From assembly GCA_964399625.1 (NCBI GenBank), contig CAYNSB010000035.1:1-40979 (forward strand): a stretch of 40,979 nt of DNA, given 5' to 3'. The translations under genes were made by a program, and so were the position numbers. The notes below the pieces were generated by a model that made no database searches, was not told the origin of the DNA, and saw nothing but the letters and a program-made list of their open reading frames with translations. Source of the stretch: CAYNSB01 sp964399625 (lineage in GTDB: Bacteria > Planctomycetota > Phycisphaerae > Phycisphaerales > UBA1924). Shown piece after piece: positions 30,698 to 39,186 of this stretch (position 1 is the stretch's first letter; each line of letters starts with the position of its first letter).

Positions 30698-32155
30698 TTA
30701 CGCCGACGCGACCGAGGCGATCCACTGCTTGGCCTCGCCCACCAGGTAGAAACTGCCGGTGACGCACACCAGGTCGTCCCGCTGGGCGGCCTGGCAGGCC
30801 CGGCGCATCGCCTCGTCCAGGCTCGGGGCGATCTGGGCCTGGCGCCCGGTGAGTTCCTGGTACTTGCGGGCGAGCTCGCGGGGCTCGGCCGAGCGCGGGT
30901 TGCCCGCGGCCCGCGTGAAATAGACCTTGTCGGCGCCCTGCCCGATCGCGCGGACCATGCCCGGGACGTCCTTGTCGTTGGCGCACCCGAAGACGACGAC
31001 CATGGAGTCGTAGCGGACATGGGCGCCCAGCGTCTTGACCAGCGCCTCGATCGACTCGGGCGTGTGGGCCCCATCGACCACGATCCTGGGCTTGGCGTGG
31101 ACCAGCTCGAGGCGCCCGCGCACGGGCGTGCGGCGCAGGCCCTCGGCGACCTTGAGCGGGGGCGTCGCGATGCCGCGCTCGCCCAGCTTCGCGAGGATCG
31201 CCAGCGCCAGCCCGCAGTTGAGCGCCTGGTGCTCGCCCTTGAGCGGCACGACGATGTGCTCGAAGGAGGTCTTGCCCAGCGTGAGCCCGACCTCGTGGTG
31301 GTGCCCGTGCTCGGGGGAGTTCTCGAACCGCGAGGAGAACTCGACGTCGTCGCCCACGGCGAGCAGCGGCGCGCCCACCGACGCGGCGACCTCGCGGAAG
31401 ACGGCCATCACCTCCTCACGCTGGGGGATGGTGATGACGGGCACCCCGGGCTTCATGATGCCGGCCTTCTCGCGGGCGATCTTGGCGTGGGTGTCGCCCA
31501 GGATCTGCGTGTGCTCGAGCTGGATGGCCGTGATCGCGCAGACCTCGGGATTCACAAGGTTCGTGGCGTCCAGGCGCCCGCCCAGCCCGACCTCGATCAC
31601 CGCCAGGTCCACGACCTGCTCGGCGAAGTGGCACAGGGCCATCGCGGTGAGCACCTCAAAGTACGTCGGCTCGCCGTGCTCCTTGGCGATCGAGCGCCCC
31701 GCGCGCAGGACGCGCTGGCAGAGGCGTGCGAAGTCCGTGGTGGCGATCATGCGATCGCCGATGCGGATGCGCTCGCGGATGTCCACGACGTGGGGGCTGG
31801 TGTAGACGCCGGTGGTGTACCCGCACCCGGAGAGGGCGGCGGCGGTCATCTCCACGACGCTGCCCTTGCCCTTGGAGCCGGCGACGTGCACGCAGCGGAC
31901 ATCGCGCTGCGGGTTGTCCAGGGCGTCGAGCAGCGCGCCCATGCGATCGAGCTTCCACACGCTGGGGTCGATCGACGTGGGGCGCGAGCGCTCGACGTTG
32001 ATCCGCTTGCCCAGCTCCTCGAGCGCGTGCTCGTAGGTCCAGGCGTCCGCGCCGCCGCTCGACGGCGCGCTCACCTGCACCGGGCTCGCGGGCCCGATTG
32101 GCGAGCGGACCCCGCGCCCCGGGCGCGGGGATGAGTTCGATGGTCCCCTGCTCAT
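30698..32155 (-). CDS. folC: Bifunctional folylpolyglutamate/dihydrofolate synthase
   Basis: The 485-residue ATP-dependent ligase adds glutamate to folates. The P-loop is HVAGSKGKGSVVEMTAAAL (GSKGKGS 93-99). TTGVYTSPHVVDIRERIRI is the folate-binding loop. DLAVIEVGLGGRLDATN carries the catalytic Glu and Mg-binding residues. TAIQLEHTQILGDTHAKIAREKAGIMKPG is recognisable across its length. The C-terminal domain has RIVVDGAHTPESIEALVKTL. The first 35 residues are Pro/Ser/Gly-rich and look disordered. ATG 32155 was chosen over the longer frame to 32278, which is arginine-rich. It is upstream of leuS on the same strand; the terminator at 30541 probably ends its transcript. Confidence 0.93.
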   Translation of the reverse strand: MSRGPSNSSPRPGRGVRSPIGPASPVQVSAPSSGGADAWTYEHALEELGKRINVERSRPTSIDPSVWKLDRMGALLDALDNPQRDVRCVHVAGSKGKGSVVEMTAAALSGCGYTTGVYTSPHVVDIRERIRIGDRMIATTDFARLCQRVLRAGRSIAKEHGEPTYFEVLTAMALCHFAEQVVDLAVIEVGLGGRLDATNLVNPEVCAITAIQLEHTQILGDTHAKIAREKAGIMKPGVPVITIPQREEVMAVFREVAASVGAPLLAVGDDVEFSSRFENSPEHGHHHEVGLTLGKTSFEHIVVPLKGEHQALNCGLALAILAKLGERGIATPPLKVAEGLRRTPVRGRLELVHAKPRIVVDGAHTPESIEALVKTLGAHVRYDSMVVVFGCANDKDVPGMVRAIGQGADKVYFTRAAGNPRSAEPRELARKYQELTGRQAQIAPSLDEAMRRACQAAQRDDLVCVTGSFYLVGEAKQWIASVASA

Positions 32156-32307
32156 GCGTTTCGATTGTACGGGCCCGCGCCGCCGCGCCAAGGGGCGAGT
32201 CCATACAAGTACGAACTCCGCCCGGAGCATCCGCGTTGGTGGCACGGGGCGTCCGCGCTTGCGCGCCCGGCGGCACACTTGCGTGGCGCGCCGCGCCGTG
32301 CTCCACT

Positions 32308-33279
32308 ATGCGCACCGTGAACGCGCTCTCCTCCCCGCCCATCCTCTTCTTCGTGCTTGGACTGCTGGCGACGCTCCTGCGCACGGGGCTGCGCATCCCG
32401 TTCCCGATTCCCAAGCTCCTGGCGCTGTATCTCCTTTTCTCGATCGGGTTTAAGGGCGGGGTGGAGCTGGCGCACTCGGGCTTCACGGGCGATGTGGCGC
32501 GCACGATCGCCGCCGCGATGGGCATGGCGGTGCTCACGCCGATCGCCGCGTTCTTCATCCTCAAGGCGCGGTGGTCCGTGTACGACGCTGGGGCCGTGGC
32601 GGCGGCGTACGGGTCGGTCTCCGCGGTGACGTTCATCACGGCGGCGGCGGTCCTCGACGAACTGAAGATCACCCATTCTGGGCACATGGTGGCGTGCATG
32701 GCGGCGATGGAGTCGCCCGCGATCATCGTGGCGGTGTTGCTGGTGCGCTCGTTCGACCCGGATCGGACCGGGGGATCGCCGCGCATCCCCTGGGGCAAGC
32801 TGCTGCACGAGTCGTTCCTCAACGGGCCGGTCTTCCTGCTGCTGGGATCGCTGGGCGTGGGCATCCTGACGGGGGACAAGGGCGAGGCGGTGCTCAAGCC
32901 CTTCTCGTCGGGGATCTTCACGGGAATTCTGTGCTTCTTCCTGCTCGATCTGGGGTTGCTGGCGGCGCGGCGCCTGCGCGATCTGCGGGCCGCGGGGCTG
33001 GGGGGCGTCGCGTTCGCGCTGCTGGCGCCGATCGTGAGCGGGCTATTGGGGATCGTGATCGCGCGAGTGCTGCACCTGTCCAAGGGCGATGCGCTGCTGT
33101 TCACGATGCTGTGCGGATCGGCGTCGTACATCGCCGTGCCCGCGGCGCTGCGCCTGGTGGTGCCGCGGTCCAACCCGGGGCTGTACATCCCCATGGCGCT
33201 GGGGATCACGTTCCCGTTCAACGTGACGCTCGGCATCCCGATGTACCTGGCGATCATCGGGGCGGTGTGGGGGAACTAG
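32308..33279 (+). CDS. sbtA: Sodium-dependent bicarbonate transporter (SbtA family)
   Basis: The 323-residue polytopic membrane protein has about ten hydrophobic helices in two inverted halves. SbtA-type segments are LLFSIGFKGGVELAHSGF, AYGSVSAVTFITAAAVLDEL, GHMVACMAAMESPAIIVAVL, LCGSASYIAVPAALRLVVPR and ALGITFPFNVTLGIPMYLAI. The family imports bicarbonate with sodium in cyanobacteria and has many relatives of unknown substrate elsewhere. No P-II-like SbtB gene is adjacent. ATG 32308 lacks a ribosome site and the frame opens further upstream; GTG 32317 is an alternative. The last 26 bases overlap an antisense gene remnant. Transport of bicarbonate is inferred from family. Confidence 0.87.
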   Translation: MRTVNALSSPPILFFVLGLLATLLRTGLRIPFPIPKLLALYLLFSIGFKGGVELAHSGFTGDVARTIAAAMGMAVLTPIAAFFILKARWSVYDAGAVAAAYGSVSAVTFITAAAVLDELKITHSGHMVACMAAMESPAIIVAVLLVRSFDPDRTGGSPRIPWGKLLHESFLNGPVFLLLGSLGVGILTGDKGEAVLKPFSSGIFTGILCFFLLDLGLLAARRLRDLRAAGLGGVAFALLAPIVSGLLGIVIARVLHLSKGDALLFTMLCGSASYIAVPAALRLVVPRSNPGLYIPMALGITFPFNVTLGIPMYLAIIGAVWGN

Positions 33280-33349
33280 AAGCCAAGAACGTGCCACCCG
33301 GGCACGGCACGTCGCGCTCCGCGAGATAGGCCTTGAGCAGCGGATCCAT
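33254..33349 (-). pseudogene. Remnant of a zinc-ribbon protein gene (N-terminus only)
   Basis: A 31-codon minus-strand ORF begins MDPLLKAYLAERDVPCPGG and then loses meaning, stopping inside the sbtA 3' end. The opening resembles the N-terminus I associate with small planctomycete zinc-ribbon proteins, where CPxCxYxLxG would follow. Compare the intact CPRCLYDLDG...CPECG protein at 38779-39186. The second Cys and the rest are missing. It appears to be the stump of a deleted gene. The similarity is from memory and has not been searched. Confidence 0.4.
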
Positions 33350-33562
33350 GTGTGCAGTCTACCGCGCGCGGTGCCCGGGCCGATCACGCGCGTCAGAGCG
33401 TGTGACGACCCCGATGAGGTGGACTGCGAGTACACCCTCGGTGGACCGCCAGTGCACTGTTCCCACGCTTGCTTGCGAGGTACGTTTGATCGTCCCGGTG
33501 CGCGGCTGGCGTGCTGCCGCGGGGCACAGGGCTCTGCCGCGGGACACCGCAGGGAGAAGATC

Positions 33563-33865
33563 GTGTACGACATGAAGAATCTGGCCAAGTTCAACACCCT
33601 CGCCGAGGGCGCGCCCGCGGCGCTCAAGGGGTTTGTCGCGTTCGATGCCGCCGCCTTCGCGGACGGGGCGATCCCGGTCAAGTACAAGGAGCTGATGGGC
33701 GTGGCGGTCGCGCTGGCGACGCAGTGCCCGTACTGCATCGCGATCCACGCCGATCGGGCCCGCAAGGCCGGGGCGACGGAGAAGGAACTGTCCGAAACGA
33801 CGCTCGTCGCGGCGGCGATCCGCGCGGGTGGGGCGATGACGCACGGGACGCACGCGCTGGTGTGA
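33563..33865 (+). CDS. AhpD/carboxymuconolactone decarboxylase-like protein
   Basis: The 100-residue product has the AhpD-like core: VKYKELMGVAVALATQCPYC, then IAIHADRARKAGATEKELSE. The redox CxxC is Cys55-Cys58 and a His (His62) follows four residues later, as in peroxidase-type members. It ends GGAMTHGTHALV. GTG 33563 was chosen because GGGAG lies six bases upstream; ATG 33572 would be 15 bases from it. The 280 bases upstream (33280-33562) hold the zinc-ribbon remnant and no other recognisable gene. It is probably a thiol-based peroxide-defence or disulfide protein; the substrate is unknown. uvrC follows 47 bases later from its own promoter. Confidence 0.85.
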   Translation: MYDMKNLAKFNTLAEGAPAALKGFVAFDAAAFADGAIPVKYKELMGVAVALATQCPYCIAIHADRARKAGATEKELSETTLVAAAIRAGGAMTHGTHALV

Positions 33866-33901
33866 CTCGTGGTCGATGGGGAACGCGGCGCCCGCCCGCT
33901 T

Positions 33902-33907
33902 TACAAT
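33902..33907 (+). promoter_or_regulatory. -10 element of uvrC
   Basis: TACAAT (5/6 consensus), preceded by TT, lies five bases (CCCGC) before the GTG at 33913, so the uvrC mRNA is predicted to be leaderless. No clear -35. Confidence 0.55.
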
Positions 33908-33912
33908 CCCGC

Positions 33913-35385
33913 GTGAACGAGCCGCAGGACCAGCCCGCCGCCACCCGGCAACACCCGCCGTCCGCGGACGAATCGCGCGAGCAGCGTCTGGCACGTCTGC
34001 TTGAGTCGGCCCGCGCGCTCCCGGGCGTGCCCGGCGTGTACCTGATGAAGGACGCGCAGGAGCACGTGGTGTACGTGGGCAAGGCGCTGCGCCTGCCCGA
34101 TCGCGTGTCGTCGTACTTCATCCCCTCGGCGGACCTGGGGCCCAAGAAGCAGCCGATGCTCGACGTCATCGTCTCGTTCGATGTCATCGAGTGCGAGAGC
34201 GAGTGGGAGGCGCTGCTCACGGAGAACCGGCTGATCAAGGACCTGCGTCCGCACTTCAACACGTTCCTGCTCGACGACAAGACGTTCCCGTACCTGGTCA
34301 TCACGATGCGCGAGGACTATCCGCGTGTGTTCGTCACGCGCAATCCGCAGGGCATCCGCAAGGACGGGAGCGTCGCGCCCGAGATGCGCGGGGCGAGGGT
34401 GCTGGGGCCGTTCGTGGGGTCCGTCGAGCTGCGCGAGGCGGTGCAGCTGCTGCAGCGCATCTTCAAGTTCCGCACGTGCGAGCTGGACATCGTGGCGGGC
34501 GACCCCCGGAACCGCGCGTTCCGCCCGTGCCTGCTGCACGCGATCAACCAGTGCACGGCGCCGTGCGCGGAGAAGATCTCGCGCGACGCGTATCGCACGG
34601 ACATCGATCGCTTCGTCCGCTTCGTGACGAGCAAGCGCAGCGCCATGCTCCGGGAGATGAACGAGGAGATGGACAAGGCTTCGGCGGCGCTAGAGTTCGA
34701 GAAGGCGGCGACGATCCGCGATCAGATCCGCGCGATCGAGAAGCTCGAGCAGCGGGCGAGCGTGCGCGACCAGTGGCAGCCCGAGGCCGAGTCGTTGTAT
34801 GTGGACCCGAAGAAGGGGCTGGAATCGCTGCAGAAGACGCTGGGGATGGAGACGCCGATCCGCTGCCTGGAGGCGATCGACATCGCGCACCTGCAGGGCG
34901 GCGAGACCGTCGGCAGCAAGGTGTGCTTCGTGGACGGGCGCCCGCTCAAGAACGAGTACCGGCGCTTCCGCATCCAGGGCACGGGCACCGATGCGTCACG
35001 CCAGCGGGCGATCAAGGAGGATCGGGACCACGGCGCGACGGTGAACGATGACTATTCGAGCATCCGCGAGGTGGTGTCGCGCCGGTACCGCGAGGCGGGG
35101 GAGGGGCACGAGCTGTACCCGGACGTGATCCTGATCGATGGCGGGCTGGGGCAGTTGCACGCGGCGCTGGAGGCGTTCGAGCAGCTCAACATCAAGCCGC
35201 CGATGGTGATCTCGCTGGCGAAGAAAGAGGAGCTGATCTACGTGCAGCAGCGGCGCGAGCCGATACGCCTTGGACGCGAGAACCCGGGCCTGCGCCTGTG
35301 CCAGGCGATCCGCGACGAGGCGCACCGCTTCGCGCAGCACTACCACCACGTGCTGCGAAGGAAGAGGACGCTGGAGGAGGAGTAG
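33913..35385 (+). CDS. uvrC: UvrC-type excinuclease subunit lacking the C-terminal HhH domain
   Basis: The 490-residue product carries the GIY-YIG nuclease for the 3' incision (LPGVPGVYLMKDAQEHVVYV, GKALRLPDRVSSYF) and a Cys-rich linker (RPCLLHAINQCTAPCAEKIS). A UVR motif for UvrB binding follows (ASAALEFEKAATIRDQIRAI). The RNase H-like 5' nuclease is marked by AIDIAHLQGGETVGSKVCFV, DVILIDGGLGQLHAALEAFE and RDEAHRFAQHYHHVLRRKRT. It stops right after RTLEEE, where typical UvrC (about 600 residues) continues into a tandem helix-hairpin-helix DNA-binding domain. No HhH remnant is seen in the 190 bases after the stop. GTG 33913 fits the leaderless promoter; the upstream frame is alanine/arginine-rich noise. 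Confidence 0.9.
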   Translation: MNEPQDQPAATRQHPPSADESREQRLARLLESARALPGVPGVYLMKDAQEHVVYVGKALRLPDRVSSYFIPSADLGPKKQPMLDVIVSFDVIECESEWEALLTENRLIKDLRPHFNTFLLDDKTFPYLVITMREDYPRVFVTRNPQGIRKDGSVAPEMRGARVLGPFVGSVELREAVQLLQRIFKFRTCELDIVAGDPRNRAFRPCLLHAINQCTAPCAEKISRDAYRTDIDRFVRFVTSKRSAMLREMNEEMDKASAALEFEKAATIRDQIRAIEKLEQRASVRDQWQPEAESLYVDPKKGLESLQKTLGMETPIRCLEAIDIAHLQGGETVGSKVCFVDGRPLKNEYRRFRIQGTGTDASRQRAIKEDRDHGATVNDDYSSIREVVSRRYREAGEGHELYPDVILIDGGLGQLHAALEAFEQLNIKPPMVISLAKKEELIYVQQRREPIRLGRENPGLRLCQAIRDEAHRFAQHYHHVLRRKRTLEEE

Positions 35386-35576
35386 GGCGAGAGCGGCGAC
35401 GCTCACCCCGGCGCAGCGCATGCGTTGCGCGCCACTGCCCTAGGCCGCCGAGGCGGATAGTGGTCCTCGCACCCGAGGCTTCGTCGCGGAGCCTCCTCAG
35501 CCTCGGCGTCACCTTGTCGCAGGCGCGGATTTCCCCGCAGCGGACGCGAGACGTGCTTGGGTTGAGCGCCGCCCGC

Positions 35577-38504
35577 TTACACCTCTACCCCCTCCGCCAC
35601 AACCTCCGTCGCGTCGGGTCCGCCATCGCTCTTGCCCGCCAGCACCTCCACGGTGGGCGCGGTGGCCAGCGGCTTGCCCTTGTCGTCGGTGAGCGCCACG
35701 CCCGACATCGTTCTGATGATGGGCGAGCGGTTCTTGCGTTCGTGCTCCTCGAGCTGCTTCTCGAGCTCGGCGCGCTTCTTCTCCTCCACCTCGGCCCACT
35801 TGCCGCGCCCGCGGCACTTGGGGAAGCGCGAGCAACCGAGCCAGGGACCCTTGAGCCCATTGCGCAGGTTGAGCGGCGACTCGCACGTGGGGCACTTGAG
35901 GTCGGTGATGAGCGCGGGCGGCGAGGGCGCGACGACCTTGCCCTTGCGGTCGATGTTCAGGATGCCGTCGCACGGCTTGGTCTTGTCGCCGTAGCGCGAG
36001 CACCCGAGGAACGGGCCGAAGCGCCCGACGCGCCGGGTCATGGCGCTGCCGCACTTGGGGCAGGCGATGTCCACCGTTTCGGCGGCGGGGCGTGGCTTGC
36101 CCTCGCGATCGACGGGCGAGGCGTACTTGCACTCGGGGTACGTGGAGCACGAGAGGAATCGCCCGTTCTTGCCGAAGCGATAGACGGTGGGCGAGCCGCA
36201 GTCCGGGCAGACGTACTCCTTGGGGGCGGGTCGGGACTCGGCCTTGGCGTGGCTCAGGTTCTCCAGCGCGTGGGCGAGGTCCTTCTTGAAGGGGCCGTAG
36301 AAGCGATTGAGCATCTCGATCCAGTCGAGATGGTCCTCCTCGACCTTGTCGAGCTGCGTCTCCATGTCGCGGGTGTAGCCCACGTCCATGATGTTGGGGA
36401 AGGCCTCGATGAGCTTGTCGGTGACGACCTCGCCCAGGTCCGTCGCGTAGAAGCGGCGCTCCTGCTGCTCGACGTAGGCGCGATCCTGGATCACGCTGAT
36501 GATCGAGGCGTAGGTGGACGGGCGCCCGATGCCCTCGCTCTCGAGCATCTTGATGAGCGACGCCTCGGAGTACCGCGCGGGCGCCTGGGTGAAGCGCTGC
36601 GAGGGCTCGATCGCGAAGGCGTGCAGGGGCTGCGATTCCTTGAGCGTGGGCAGGTTGAGCTCGTCGCCCTTGGGCACGCCCGAGACGCGATAGAACCCGT
36701 CGAAGATGAGCACGCGCCCGCTCGCCTTGAAGGTCGCCCCCCCTCCGCTCGTCCCGCCTGCGCCACCCTTGATGAGCACCGTGGTGCCGTCCCATTCCGC
36801 GTGGGCCATCTGGCACGCGACGGCCCGCTGCCAGATCAGCTCGTACAGGCGGAACTGGTCGGGCGAGAGGGCCGATCGCACGCGCGAGGGCGTGAGCTCG
36901 ACGTTGGTCGGACGGATCGCCTCGTGGGCCTCCTGCGCGTCCTTGTTGGAGCTGGAGAAGAAGTTGGGCTTCTCGGGGAGGTAGGTGGAGCCGAAGGTCT
37001 TCTCGACGTACCCGCGGAGCGAGGAGAGCGCATCGCCCGAGAGGTGCGTGGAGTCGGTGCGCATGTAGGTGATGAGGCCGACGGGCCCCTCGCCCGGGAT
37101 GTCCACGCCCTCGTAGAGCTGCTGGGCGGCACGCATGGTGCGCTGGGCGCCGAAGCCCAGGCGGCTCGATGCGGCCTGCTGCATGGTGCTCGTGATGAAG
37201 GGCGGCGGCGGACGCACCTTGCTGCGCTTGGTCTCGATCGACGAGACGCGCCAGCCCCCGGCCGAGGCGTCGATCGTGCCGCGCACCTCGCGGACCCAGC
37301 GGGCGGGGCCCCGGCCCTGGGCGTCCTCGCGCACGCTTGTCTTGATGTCGCGGAGCCCGCACGCGGAGACGATCTTGGAGATCTGCGGCGTGAGGTCGTG
37401 GGCCGCGGGCGTCGCGAAGGCCTTGGCGGCCTTCTGCAGGCGCGCGGCGATCGCGTCCTCGCTCAGGTCGGGCATGTGCTCGGGGAGCGGGCCGAGCACC
37501 GCGTCGGCGTCCAGGCGCGCCGCGAAGGGCTTGCCGTCGAACTCCACGAGCTCGGCGCGGATCGCGTGCGCATCGCTGAGCCAGGCGTTCTGGGCGCGGA
37601 GCGTGGGCGGATTCTTCTTGTCGTCGAGCGTGGCGAGGAACTTCGTCCAGTTGGGCCCGAGCTTGGCGGCGTCGGCCGACGAGATCGCGAAGTAGCCGTT
37701 GATCGACCACTCCTCGCTGGGCACGAACCCGCGGATCTGGCGCTCGCGCTCGGCGACGAGTCGCACCGCGACGCTCTGCACGCGCCCGGCGCTCAGCCCC
37801 CGCGCGACCTTCTTCCACAGCAGCGGCGAGACCTGGTACCCCACGATGCGATCGAGGATGCGCCGCGCCTGCTGCGCGTTCACGCGGTCCTCGTCGATGG
37901 GGTGCGGGTTCTTGAAGGCGTTGGCGATGTCGCTCTTGGTGATCGCCGCGAAGATCACGCGCTTCGCCTGGGCAGACGGGATGCCCAGCTCCTGCGCCAG
38001 GTGCCACGCGATCGCCTCGCCCTCGCGGTCCAAGTCGGTCGCGAACCAGATCGTCATGCCCGAGGCCTGGGACTCCTTGGCGGCGCGCTTGAGGTCCGCC
38101 ATGACCTTGTCCTTGCCATCGAGGACCTGGTACGTCGGCTTGAAGCGGTGCTCGAGGTCCACGCCCGGCACGGGGCTCTTCACGCCCTTGGGGTTCTTGC
38201 TGGGCAGGTCGCGGACGTGCCCGATGCTCGCGAGCACGAGATAGTCGCGCCCGAGGTACTTGTTGATCGTCTTGGCCTTGCTGGGTGACTCGACGATGAC
38301 CAGGTGGCGGTCCTTGGCCATGCCGGTGGTGAACCCGAGCCCCCGGCTGGGTCCGCGTCCGCCCCGACCCCGCCCTCGACCGCCACGCCCGCCGGGCGCG
38401 GGCTTGGCCTCGGCGGTTGCGGCCGGCGGAGCGCCCGCCTCGACCGTGCCGTTGCTCCCAGCCTTGGACTTGTTCGCGACTCGCTTGGCCACTCTGTTTC
38501 CCAT
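35577..38504 (-). CDS. topA: DNA topoisomerase I with RGG-rich N-terminal extension and three zinc fingers
   Basis: The 975-residue type IA topoisomerase relaxes negative supercoils. The Toprim domain starts HLVIVESPSKAKTINKYLGR (67-86) with the DLDREGEAIAWHL metal motif (157-169). The catalytic tyrosine is Tyr480 in GLITYMRTDSTHLS. Conserved HEAIRPTN and EGIGRPSTYASII are present. Three C-terminal Cys4 zinc modules follow (CPDCGSPT...CSTYPEC, CPKCGSAM...CSRYGDKTKPC, CPTCESPL...CSRFPKC), then a charged coil. Residues 1-61 are an unusual extension, including GGRGGRGRGRGGRGPSRG (38-55). An internal Met62 aligns with the usual start but has no ribosome site. Bases 35386-35576, between this gene and the convergent uvrC, hold only short hairpins. 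Confidence 0.95.
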   Translation of the reverse strand: MGNRVAKRVANKSKAGSNGTVEAGAPPAATAEAKPAPGGRGGRGRGRGGRGPSRGLGFTTGMAKDRHLVIVESPSKAKTINKYLGRDYLVLASIGHVRDLPSKNPKGVKSPVPGVDLEHRFKPTYQVLDGKDKVMADLKRAAKESQASGMTIWFATDLDREGEAIAWHLAQELGIPSAQAKRVIFAAITKSDIANAFKNPHPIDEDRVNAQQARRILDRIVGYQVSPLLWKKVARGLSAGRVQSVAVRLVAERERQIRGFVPSEEWSINGYFAISSADAAKLGPNWTKFLATLDDKKNPPTLRAQNAWLSDAHAIRAELVEFDGKPFAARLDADAVLGPLPEHMPDLSEDAIAARLQKAAKAFATPAAHDLTPQISKIVSACGLRDIKTSVREDAQGRGPARWVREVRGTIDASAGGWRVSSIETKRSKVRPPPPFITSTMQQAASSRLGFGAQRTMRAAQQLYEGVDIPGEGPVGLITYMRTDSTHLSGDALSSLRGYVEKTFGSTYLPEKPNFFSSSNKDAQEAHEAIRPTNVELTPSRVRSALSPDQFRLYELIWQRAVACQMAHAEWDGTTVLIKGGAGGTSGGGATFKASGRVLIFDGFYRVSGVPKGDELNLPTLKESQPLHAFAIEPSQRFTQAPARYSEASLIKMLESEGIGRPSTYASIISVIQDRAYVEQQERRFYATDLGEVVTDKLIEAFPNIMDVGYTRDMETQLDKVEEDHLDWIEMLNRFYGPFKKDLAHALENLSHAKAESRPAPKEYVCPDCGSPTVYRFGKNGRFLSCSTYPECKYASPVDREGKPRPAAETVDIACPKCGSAMTRRVGRFGPFLGCSRYGDKTKPCDGILNIDRKGKVVAPSPPALITDLKCPTCESPLNLRNGLKGPWLGCSRFPKCRGRGKWAEVEEKKRAELEKQLEEHERKNRSPIIRTMSGVALTDDKGKPLATAPTVEVLAGKSDGGPDATEVVAEGVEV

Positions 38505-38556
38505 CCGTGTTGCGGAAAGTCGGTCCCCGTGGAGATGCCGACGCCGCGCGAAACTA

Positions 38557-38562
38557 TCTATA
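38557..38562 (-). promoter_or_regulatory. Candidate -10 of topA
   Basis: TATAGA on the minus strand, followed by TAGT, about 52 bases before the topA ATG. The -35 is weak. Confidence 0.4.
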
Positions 38563-38654
38563 CGTGCGGTCCCGACCCACCCCTCCATCGGACCCGGACC
38601 CCCGACCGGCTGCAGTTCCTTGCGTCCATCGCTTGGATGCCGGAGGGATACGGA

Positions 38655-38682
38655 TCAAAAGGACCGACCCCCGGGGTGAGTC
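38655..38682 (-). terminator. Terminator-like hairpin after the zinc-ribbon gene
   Basis: On the minus strand GACTCACCC, loop CGG and GGGTCGGTC form a nine-position stem (one mismatch, one G-U), then C and TTTTGATC. It lies about 100 bases past the stop at 38779. The intervening 38683-38778 is AT-rich 3' sequence containing the small inverted repeat GCGCA-TTTTT-TGCGC (38762-38776). Confidence 0.5.
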
Positions 38683-38778
38683 AAGAAACCTATCAAAATT
38701 CAAACATTCATCCTCTGGGGGGCAATGATGCCGTTTGAATGACATCCGGTCCCACATGAAAGCGCATTTTTTGCGCAG

Positions 38779-39186
38779 TCAGACCTCCGGTAAGAGATCA
38801 TCGTGATACGCCCGGGTCCAACTGCTTTCGAGCGTGACGGGGTCGTATTCCAGACCACATTCAGGGCAAGCCCCCCACTCCGCGAGCCCGTCCAAGTCGT
38901 AGAGACAGCGGGGGCAGGTTTGGAATCGGCCCGCCTTCAACCGGCGGAATTCTTGCACGGCGATGCGCTCGCGCGAGCGCGCCAGCCACGCGACAAGCAC
39001 GAACACGGGCAACCACAGCCACGCCGAGAGATGCATCTGCATGCCGTTCGCGGCGCCGATCACGAGCACGACGAGCAGGATGCTGCCGCTGGCCTCGATC
39101 GCCACCCTCGCGTTGGAACGGTGACCCGGACGCCGGTAGATCGGAACGAGCCAGGGCTCCGCGCGCCAGCCATCGAGTTCGCTCAT
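38779..39186 (-). CDS. Small membrane protein with C-terminal zinc ribbon
   Basis: The 135-residue product has two likely membrane helices at about 33-50 (ASGSILLVVLVIGAANGM) and 55-68 (SAWLWLPVFVLVAWLA), followed by a cytosolic zinc ribbon: CPRCLYDLDGLAEWGACPEC, then GLEYDPV. The CPxCxYDLxG...CPECG pattern is very common in short planctomycete proteins of unknown function. ATG 39186 was chosen because it overlaps the miaA stop as ATGA, implying translational coupling. There is no evidence for a link to tRNA modification beyond cotranscription. Confidence 0.75.
   Translation of the reverse strand: MSELDGWRAEPWLVPIYRRPGHRSNARVAIEASGSILLVVLVIGAANGMQMHLSAWLWLPVFVLVAWLARSRERIAVQEFRRLKAGRFQTCPRCLYDLDGLAEWGACPECGLEYDPVTLESSWTRAYHDDLLPEV

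Noticed and set aside
26379..30749. A 1456-codon plus-strand ORF opposite leuS and ispE
   Set aside because: Composition is typical of an antisense shadow in GC-rich DNA. The minus strand carries unmistakable LeuRS and IspE motifs.
38683..38778. AT-rich patch as a mobile-element scar
   Set aside because: No terminal repeats, target duplication or transposase; it is simply a 3' region between two same-strand genes.
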